A stretch of 31,378 bases of DNA, taken from the NCBI GenBank assembly GCA_002506175.1, contig DAXB01000007.1, forward strand, positions 1-31,378, written 5' to 3'. The DNA comes from Methanomassiliicoccaceae archaeon UBA113 (GTDB lineage Archaea > Thermoplasmatota > Thermoplasmata > Methanomassiliicoccales > Methanomethylophilaceae). Below the pieces are notes generated by a model. The model did no database searches, was not told the DNA's origin, and was given only the letters and a program-made list of their open reading frames with translations. Positions 26,038 through 31,378 of this stretch are shown here, in pieces (the first letter of the stretch is position 1; each line of letters opens with the position of its first letter). Both the position numbers and the translations under genes were made by a program.

Positions 26038-27066
26038 TTATGGCACAAGATACAGGTTATCCTCGATGGTGACGACCTTCACCGTCTCCCCCGCATCATA
26101 CCCCTCCGGGACCTTGAGGTCCACGGTCGAGTAGTTTTCTGGATGCAGCACCTGGATCTCGGAACCCGTGGCGTTGATGACCGTGGCATCCTTCAGATCT
26201 GAGGACTTCTCGAACAGTTTGATCTCTGTCATGTCCGACCTCCTGACGGATTTCTCCCTGAAGTTCATGAGATCCACGGTACGTCCTCCGGATCCGGATA
26301 CGCGCGTCAGTTTGCAGTATCTCCCATCAACGATGACGACATCCCCTACATGATACTCCGGGAGACGGACCAGATAGGTTAGGCGGTACATGTCCTGACC
26401 GTCCGTGGTCTGCCCCACGAGTTTCGGTGATTCCTTGGTCTCGGCGCAGTAGATATCCGAGAATTCCCTTGCGAGATTCTTTCCCAACGATATGGAGGAG
26501 AGGTACACGTCCACTCCTCCGGTCACCAGCTCCATCTTCGTGATGAAGATCGATTTGTTGGTGGCTGCAAGCCTCCCTACGTAATCCTCTACGAAAGCTA
26601 GGGTCTCTTCCCTCAGCTCCGGGCTGAGTCCCTTCGCCCCCGTACGTATCTGGAGGATGGATTCGTAATAGCTTCCCAGCTGCCTGGAGCATCTCTTGCA
26701 TACATTGTTCTTGATGCGGACGATGGTAGATGCGTCATGTTCCGTCTGATATCCGAGAACGTCGCACTCCGAATGGACGTTCACCAGATACACGTAAGGA
26801 TCCTGACATTCGTATGATGTGCTCACTCCCGTTACCTTGACACCGTCTATGACCCCGAGGGCATCCACCGCAGCGTCCTGCACAGCCATGATCAGATCCT
26901 TCTTGATCCATTTCTCCCCGACCGCGAACTCTCCGCAGTTTGTACATACCTTGAGATCCACGTGGTGCGGGAGCTCGGTCAAGCTGCGGCCGTCCAGCCA
27001 GCAGTCGATGCATAAACCGTCGAGGGATTCCTCGCAATCACATCCGCACTTGACGCAGAAGTTCAC
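26038..27066 (-). CDS. nmd3: NMD3 family large-subunit ribosome factor
   Basis: 342 residues. In eukaryotes NMD3 is the 60S export adaptor; archaeal members are thought to act in late 50S assembly. Zinc-binding cysteines are visible: Cys4/Cys7 with Cys19/Cys22, and Cys41/Cys44 with Cys123/Cys126. The family signature CKRCSRQLGSYYESILQIR follows at about 123-141. The C-terminal half has beta-barrel (OB/SH3-like) segments such as YHVGDVVIVDGRYCKL. The start codon is GTG, overlapping the DUF424 stop in GTGA. This is a strong sign of coupled translation. Confidence 0.9.
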   Translation of the reverse strand: MNFCVKCGCDCEESLDGLCIDCWLDGRSLTELPHHVDLKVCTNCGEFAVGEKWIKKDLIMAVQDAAVDALGVIDGVKVTGVSTSYECQDPYVYLVNVHSECDVLGYQTEHDASTIVRIKNNVCKRCSRQLGSYYESILQIRTGAKGLSPELREETLAFVEDYVGRLAATNKSIFITKMELVTGGVDVYLSSISLGKNLAREFSDIYCAETKESPKLVGQTTDGQDMYRLTYLVRLPEYHVGDVVIVDGRYCKLTRVSGSGGRTVDLMNFREKSVRRSDMTEIKLFEKSSDLKDATVINATGSEIQVLHPENYSTVDLKVPEGYDAGETVKVVTIEDNLYLVP

Positions 27067-27353
27067 ATTAACACAACCTGGACGTGTTTGACTCCGTCTA
27101 TCTCGATGATACTGTCGGCTGTAGCATAGCCTTCCTCTATAGCGACGGCCACCGACTCCTCTCCGACGAGGTTCATGATGGATGCTTCCTTCATACGGCG
27201 GGCAAGCACCTCCCTCGACACTGATTCCCCTTTATAGAAAATCTCACTGACGTCCAGTTTCTTCCCGTCGGCCCTGAATGTGCGGCCAACCAGATCCTCG
27301 TCGCATGCGGCGAGAATCGTGTCCCTCTCATGAATATGGATTTTTACGTACAT
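27063..27353 (-). CDS. DUF424 archaeal protein
   Basis: 96 residues from MYVKIHIHERDTIL. It matches my memory of the archaeal DUF424 family: an acidic core ACDEDLVGRTFR, LDVSEIFYKGE, and the end SIMNLVGEESVAVAIEEGY, with IDGVKHVQV at the C-terminus. The function is not established; the family is usually near translation genes. The ATG lies one base after the mcm stop and the stop overlaps nmd3 by 4 bases, so the three genes form one translational unit. The longer reading to 27404 is inside mcm and is rejected. Confidence 0.85.
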   Translation of the reverse strand: MYVKIHIHERDTILAACDEDLVGRTFRADGKKLDVSEIFYKGESVSREVLARRMKEASIMNLVGEESVAVAIEEGYATADSIIEIDGVKHVQVVLM

Positions 27354-27354
27354 T

Positions 27355-29442
27355 TCAAGCCTTCTTGTATTTTCCAGAGGGGGTCCTGTACAACTCTCCT
27401 CCATCGCTCATTGTTCTGACAGCGTGATCGACCTCGGACTCCGATAGACCGTTGTTCGAAGCGTGCTGCACGATCTCCTCCATCTCGAGACCGTCGGCCC
27501 CGAACTGGTTGAATATGCTGCGGATTATGTCCAGCTTGTTGCGGTCCTTATTGGATATTCCGGAGGTGAGCCTGTCGATGTCGTAGGTTCCGTCATCGTT
27601 ACCTGCGATCCTCTGGATGTAAGCCTCTACCAGCTCCGCCGCAACATTGGCATCCTGATCGGTTACCCTGTCGGACAGCCTCATCCTTGCGGATGCCTCC
27701 GACAGACGCACATATCCCTCGAGCTGCCTCGCGGTGATGGCGACCCCGTCCCCACCCATCTTCCTGATGCGGAGGAAACTGTCCTGGATGATCTTCTCTG
27801 CGGACGGCGTCATCACGGGTACTATGCGCTTGGAGTATGCGACATACTTCCTGAGCTTCTCGATGCTGTAGATAGGTTTGATCTTGTCCGTTTCCTTCAG
27901 GATGTCGGAGACCTCCCTTCCGTCTATCACCGAGCCTTCGGGGAGCATTCTGGCCTCTCCGCGGAGATGCGTCTTGAGGATATATGATGAAAGCTCCTGG
28001 TCATGCTTCTTGTCAGGCTTATCCGTCAGCACCTCGATTATATCGAAACGCGACATCAACGGCGGAGGCAGATCGATCTGGGTGTAGATGTTCTGATCCG
28101 CCTCGAACCTTCCGTACTTGGGGTTTGCCGCAGCGAGCATCGAACACCTGCACTGAAGGGTTGCATTGATTCCAGCCTTGGCTACGGAAATCTTCTGAGC
28201 CTCCATCGCCTCGTGCAGAGCGGACCTGTCCTGCTCCGTCATCTTATCCAACTCATCGACGCATGCCAATCCCTTGTCTGCGAGAACTAACGCACCGGCC
28301 TCGAGGGTCCATCTTCCGTCTCCGAAATCGTCCCTGACAGCCGCTGCCGTCAATCCGGCCGCGGATGCTGACTTTCCGGACGCATAGATTCCTCTGGGAG
28401 CCAGACTGCTCATGTACCTCAGAAGCTGTGATTTAGCGACTCCGGGGTCTCCGATAAGGAGGATATGGATGTCTCCCCTGATGTTCGTACCGTCATCCAT
28501 CTCCTTATGGCATCCACCGAAGAGCTGCAATGCTATTGCCTTCTTCTCGTCGTGCATACCGTAAATCGACGGTGCGATTGACTGCAATATGTTGTCGTAC
28601 AGATTCGGATCCTTGGACATAGCTAAGATCTCGGCCTCATCCTCCTCCGTGATCTGGATCTCGTCATACTCGTGCTGCTCGAACTCGACCGAGTTCACGT
28701 CCAGATAAATCTCGAAAACCGTGGACTTGTCGCGATCCAACTTCTCCGCGGAACGCAGGATTCCGTTTAACGTGATGCTGTTTCCAGCCGTCACCAGTCC
28801 TGCGATATCGTCCTCTACGTATCCAGTGAGTCTCTCGGGCTGCGATCCTCCCCTGAGTCCTTCCGGCCTCTCCTGGATCTCGACCTTCTGGGTATCCATG
28901 TATGTGGAGGCCTTGAGGTCCTCTATGAAACGTGTGGCCTGCTTGTTGCAGCTTCCGTCGGGATTGTTGCACATCAGGGGCTCTTTCATTATCATTCCGG
29001 TCTGCTCGACCCATATCTCGGAGCCGCACCTTGCGCATCTGAACAATGCATACGTCATACGGGGCTTAACGGTTGTGACCTTCCTGACCAGTCCCTCGAC
29101 AGCGACCAGCCTTCCGAGGTGGTCCGCCCTCAGGTTCCTGACCTCGACCTTAGCATCGCGGGGTAGGTTGAATATCCTCACATTGATTCCCTGTCCGGGC
29201 TTGTTGATGCTAGGGACCAGGTCCATCACGGCCTTCCTCGCGATCTCCAGGCATCTGTCCGGCTCCTCCAGCACATATGCGGAGAAATCCACATCCTGCA
29301 TGTTGATATCGGAATAGTCGATGCTGACGCTCTTCTTGTCAGGGTAGTTGTCTGCGATATCGGCTATCATGACACGGTATTTGTCAGTGGATAGGATCTC
29401 ACCCCATATCTTGGCTATCTCGTTGTCCTGGAATCCTGTCAT
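27355..29442 (-). CDS. mcm: Replicative DNA helicase MCM
   Basis: 695 residues from MTGFQDNEIAKI. Forms the ring helicase that unwinds DNA at forks. The N-terminal zinc site has Cys136, Cys139, Cys158 and Cys165 (FRCARCGSEIW...CNNPDGSC). The AAA+ domain has Walker A GDPGVAKSQ (331-339), Walker B LACVDELDKM (Asp396, Glu397), sensor 1 AAANP (about Asn440) and arginine finger MSRFD (about 463-467). The C-terminal region ends in a winged-helix-like segment (GLEMEEIVQHASNNGLSE). The ATG overlaps the preceding small gene's stop as ATGA. Standard length for archaeal MCM. Confidence 0.97.
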   Translation of the reverse strand: MTGFQDNEIAKIWGEILSTDKYRVMIADIADNYPDKKSVSIDYSDINMQDVDFSAYVLEEPDRCLEIARKAVMDLVPSINKPGQGINVRIFNLPRDAKVEVRNLRADHLGRLVAVEGLVRKVTTVKPRMTYALFRCARCGSEIWVEQTGMIMKEPLMCNNPDGSCNKQATRFIEDLKASTYMDTQKVEIQERPEGLRGGSQPERLTGYVEDDIAGLVTAGNSITLNGILRSAEKLDRDKSTVFEIYLDVNSVEFEQHEYDEIQITEEDEAEILAMSKDPNLYDNILQSIAPSIYGMHDEKKAIALQLFGGCHKEMDDGTNIRGDIHILLIGDPGVAKSQLLRYMSSLAPRGIYASGKSASAAGLTAAAVRDDFGDGRWTLEAGALVLADKGLACVDELDKMTEQDRSALHEAMEAQKISVAKAGINATLQCRCSMLAAANPKYGRFEADQNIYTQIDLPPPLMSRFDIIEVLTDKPDKKHDQELSSYILKTHLRGEARMLPEGSVIDGREVSDILKETDKIKPIYSIEKLRKYVAYSKRIVPVMTPSAEKIIQDSFLRIRKMGGDGVAITARQLEGYVRLSEASARMRLSDRVTDQDANVAAELVEAYIQRIAGNDDGTYDIDRLTSGISNKDRNKLDIIRSIFNQFGADGLEMEEIVQHASNNGLSESEVDHAVRTMSDGGELYRTPSGKYKKA

Positions 29443-29675
29443 TCGCTGTCCCCCTTTGAGCGGCATTCATCGTCTGCCCACCAAATCCATCCGCCGCGCT
29501 CCATGGATATCTCTCCCTTGATCGTGCCGGCCTTCCTGTACTTCGAAAGAGTCTTCGCCAGGTCGTCCGGGCACCTATAACCGAACAGGCTGTCCAATCT
29601 CTCGCTGGCTTCCCTCGTAGTGAGGCGGTCATCCCCAAGGGAATCCCATATCATCGGCAAAAGGCTGTCTTTCAT
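29439..29675 (-). CDS. Small winged-helix-like protein at the head of the mcm operon
   Basis: 78 residues from MKDSLLPMIWDS. The start is chosen because TATATA at 29704-29709 lies about 31 bases upstream, so longer readings (to 29813) would begin before the transcript and overlap the ATPase gene. The pattern LTTREASERLDSLFG, then DDLAKTLSKYRKAGTIKGE and GGWIWWADD, looks like a helix-turn-helix followed by a beta wing. I do not recognise the family. It overlaps mcm by ATGA, implying stoichiometric or regulatory coupling. It is much smaller than a GINS subunit, the usual mcm neighbour in several archaea. Confidence 0.7.
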   Translation of the reverse strand: MKDSLLPMIWDSLGDDRLTTREASERLDSLFGYRCPDDLAKTLSKYRKAGTIKGEISMERGGWIWWADDECRSKGDSE

Positions 29676-29701
29676 CTGCGCCTTCGTAGGAAAAAAGTGG
29701 A

Positions 29702-29711
29702 AGTATATAGA
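29702..29711 (-). promoter_or_regulatory. TATA box of the mcm operon
   Basis: The minus strand reads CTATATACTT, about 27-36 bases upstream of the ATG at 29675, giving a transcript with almost no leader. It lies in the 62-base gap after the DUF4143 ATPase gene. Confidence 0.6.
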
Positions 29712-29737
29712 CTTCGAGTTTGGATTTTTGTCACACA

Positions 29738-30958
29738 TCATATCGATGTTACTGGCAACGCAGGAACATCTTCCATAACAGCATACGGCACTTCGGTATT
29801 GCATATTACGCAACCATTTGCGATCTTTCTGCTTCCTGCTTTAAGCTGCTTAAATGAAGATACATCCTTTTTATCAAACGAAATTCCGGATTTTATCTCG
29901 ATGGGCATAACTACCTCATCACGCATCATCAGAAGATCGATCTCATTCCCATTACTGTCACGATAATAGCTGAAATCGCATTGCAAGGTATTATTGGAAT
30001 AGGACTTCAATATCTCATCCACCACATACGTTTCGAACATGCGTCCTTTGTAGATGCTCTTAGAAAGCACCTCCGAGTCATGAATCCCTACGAGGTAACA
30101 CGCAAGACCTGGATCCGCAAAATACATCTTCGGATGTTTGACTATACGCTTGACCATCGACGTATCATAATATGGCTTCAAAAGATGGATCAGATGTCCT
30201 GCTTCCAGTACGCCAACCCAGGACTTTATCGTCTTGGGACTGACACCTACGGCGGAAGCTATCGTTTCGTATACGAGTTCCTGTCCAGTGAGAGAAGCAA
30301 GAATCGAAAGAAACTCCGTAAAAGCAGTTCTGTCACGGATGCCAATTATCTGTGTGACGTCCCTTTCTAGATACGTGTTCACATAGTTGCGATAGAACTC
30401 CTCTGTGTTCTTTGAATGATTGACCTGCATTTCGGGATAAAATCCGCGTATCATCCGCTCGTAGAGGTCCAAAGGCCCCATATTGTATGTTCTAGAAGAT
30501 ACTACATCCGGAACAAACGGCAGTTCCACATCTCCGCGGATTTCCCTCATGCTGAGAGGAGACATTACCATAATATTGATGCGTCCGGCCATCGACTGAG
30601 AGACCTTCTGCATCAGGTCATATGATTGCGACCCAGTCAACATATACATGCCATAATTGGATCCTGTCTCAAGTTTTCTCCTATTGACCTCATGTTCTAT
30701 GAAATCAAACAACTGAGGAGCGTATTGAACCTCATCTATAACTAACGGGGCGGGATGCATCTTCAAGAACATGACCGGATCTCTGACGGCCGTTGCCCTC
30801 TCCATCGGATCATCCAGAGAGACATAATTGAATCCTTTCTCTTTTGATATCTTATAGCATAGTGTGGACTTGCCTACCTGCCTAGCTCCGGTCAATAATG
30901 TTATTGGCCACTGACCGATGCTGAGAATAAGCTTCGACTCTATCGTTCTCTCAATCAT
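29738..30958 (-). CDS. AAA/DUF4143 ATPase with PD-(D/E)XK-like C-terminus
   Basis: 406 residues. The N-terminal AAA_14 domain has Walker A GARQVGKST (24-32), Walker B PLVIDEVQ (Asp75, Glu76) and sensor-like MLTGSQSYDL. The region LYERMIRGFYPEM followed by NYVNTYLERDVTQI is typical of the DUF4143-type archaeal/bacterial ATPases. A winged-helix-like segment (LVYETIASAVGVSPKTIKSW) follows. The C-terminus has GNEIDLLM (Glu339, Asp341) and MPIEIKSG (Glu354, Lys356), the pattern of a restriction-like nuclease fold. The family's role is unclear; it is often scattered and mobile. Sampled lines are about 38-42% GC, lower than neighbours, suggesting recent acquisition. It has its own promoter with a dyad upstream. 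Confidence 0.88.
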   Translation of the reverse strand: MIERTIESKLILSIGQWPITLLTGARQVGKSTLCYKISKEKGFNYVSLDDPMERATAVRDPVMFLKMHPAPLVIDEVQYAPQLFDFIEHEVNRRKLETGSNYGMYMLTGSQSYDLMQKVSQSMAGRINIMVMSPLSMREIRGDVELPFVPDVVSSRTYNMGPLDLYERMIRGFYPEMQVNHSKNTEEFYRNYVNTYLERDVTQIIGIRDRTAFTEFLSILASLTGQELVYETIASAVGVSPKTIKSWVGVLEAGHLIHLLKPYYDTSMVKRIVKHPKMYFADPGLACYLVGIHDSEVLSKSIYKGRMFETYVVDEILKSYSNNTLQCDFSYYRDSNGNEIDLLMMRDEVVMPIEIKSGISFDKKDVSSFKQLKAGSRKIANGCVICNTEVPYAVMEDVPALPVTSI

Positions 30959-30977
30959 ATCATGTAATTATGTAACA

Positions 30978-30990
30978 TTAATATATGTAT
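30978..30990 (-). promoter_or_regulatory. TATA box of the DUF4143 ATPase gene
   Basis: The minus strand reads ATACATATATTAA, about 20-32 bases upstream of the ATG at 30958, implying a leaderless mRNA. Confidence 0.6.
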
Positions 30991-31011
30991 TTCGGGAATA
31001 ATATTACCGAA
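30991..31011. promoter_or_regulatory. 21-bp dyad abutting the ATPase TATA box (operator candidate)
   Basis: TTCGG-GAATAATATTA-CCGAA is a near-perfect inverted repeat: nine of ten base pairs match around a central base. It directly abuts the TATA element on its upstream side, where TFB binds, so a dimeric regulator here could block initiation. Confidence 0.5.
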
Positions 31012-31058
31012 TTACATAAAATAACAACAATGCACATCCAGATTCTTCAAAAACATAT

Positions 31059-31078
31059 GCCGGCCCTTCCGGGCCGGC
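31059..31078 (-). terminator. GGAA-capped hairpin with T run after the small membrane protein
   Basis: On the minus strand GCCGGCCC-GGAA-GGGCCGGC is a perfect 8-bp stem with a GNRA-type loop. It is followed by ATATGTTTTTG, including five T residues, and starts 22 bases after the stop at 31101. Confidence 0.75.
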
Positions 31079-31100
31079 TGGAATTGAATTCCTAAAAGGT

Positions 31101-31250
31101 TTACAGGTACTCTTGAAGGAATACCCAAAGGATGAGTATGAAACCCAAGATTAGCATCGAATAGGCTATGATCCAGATGATATTGAAGGCCTTCTTGATC
31201 TTCTTCGGGTCCTCAATGACATCCTCATAGCGTTCTTCGAGCGACTTCAT
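31101..31250 (-). CDS. Small single-span membrane protein (49 aa)
   Basis: Reads MKSLEERYEDVIEDPKKIKK, then a hydrophobic span of about 24 residues (AFNIIWIIAYSMLILGFILI with LWVF), ending LQEYL. The N-terminal 20 residues are highly charged. It starts 9 bases after the stop of the truncated gene to its right, so the two are probably one operon, and it ends before a strong terminator. I do not recognise the family. It may be a small membrane subunit or anchor for the product of the upstream gene. It is short but well supported by context. Confidence 0.65.
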   Translation of the reverse strand: MKSLEERYEDVIEDPKKIKKAFNIIWIIAYSMLILGFILILWVFLQEYL

Positions 31251-31259
31251 GGTTTCACA

Positions 31260-31378
31260 TCATGCCTTTTTCAGGTGCTTGAGCCTGGTGGTGTTCTCCC
31301 TTTCCATCTCTTCGAGACTGAACTTGACGAACCTTTCGGACTCCTGGAGATCAGGGATGATCTTGAACTCGAGAGCGT
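31260..31378 (-). CDS. C-terminal end of a gene cut by the window edge
   Basis: The last 38 codons of a minus-strand gene, ending in ERENTTRLKHLKKA. The visible part is charged, probably helical (DLQESERFVKFSLEEMER), and gives no family. The start lies beyond the right edge. It precedes the 49-residue membrane protein by 9 bases. Confidence 0.6.
   Translation of the reverse strand, partial: ALEFKIIPDLQESERFVKFSLEEMERENTTRLKHLKKA

Noticed and set aside
29676..29813. Longer N-terminus for the wHTH-like gene ahead of mcm
   Set aside because: It runs through the TATA box and into the ATPase gene; the codons are a shadow of that gene.
29738..30958. Transposase or integrase reading of the low-GC gene
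   Set aside because: Walker A/B motifs and the GNEIDLLM/IEIKSG end identify a DUF4143-type ATPase; no terminal inverted repeats or target-site duplication were seen around it.

Overview
This 31.4 kb window reads as archaeal chromosome. It carries an MCM replicative helicase, NMD3, a DUF424 protein, archaeal TATA-type promoters close to start codons (several implying nearly leaderless mRNAs), GGTGATC-type ribosome sites and an encoded-CCA tRNA-Thr. It also carries genes of bacterial type: gyrBA, a two-subunit class I fumarase, and a 3354-residue surface protein made of BspA-like leucine-rich repeats plus Listeria/Bacteroides-type (InlB B / Flg_new) repeats. That mixture fits a gut or anaerobic euryarchaeon, most likely a Thermoplasmata/Methanomassiliicoccales relative. 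This is inference, since no methanogenesis gene lies in the window.

Left part (1-7.7 kb): gyrB and gyrA form a minus-strand operon ending in a GC-rich hairpin. Upstream of the gyrB TATA box is a 31-bp perfectly alternating purine/pyrimidine tract. A divergent small ORF runs into the antisense strand of tRNA-Thr(CGT). Next comes a base-excision-repair pair: an endonuclease IV-like gene with a coupled unknown gene on minus, and an OGG1-type glycosylase on plus, diverging from about 57 bp.

Middle (7.3-13.1 kb): an unusually long Lhr-type helicase (about 1786 aa) with many winged-helix segments, followed by a small HTH protein with a C-terminal four-cysteine cluster.

Surface-protein locus (13.2-24.6 kb): the giant membrane-anchored adhesin-like gene, visibly lower in GC than its flanks, diverges from a smaller secreted, membrane-anchored protein with carboxypeptidase-regulatory-like beta domains. 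Both begin MKGR and carry similar Asp/Ser/Ala-rich segments after the signal peptide.

Right part (24.6-31.4 kb): a tightly packed minus-strand cluster reading small wHTH-like ORF, mcm, DUF424, nmd3 (GTG start), fumarase alpha, fumarase beta, with the first four joined by 4-nt overlaps or 1-nt gaps. Upstream is a low-GC AAA/DUF4143 ATPase with a 21-bp dyad abutting its TATA box. At the right edge are a 49-residue single-span membrane protein and the C-terminal end of a truncated gene.
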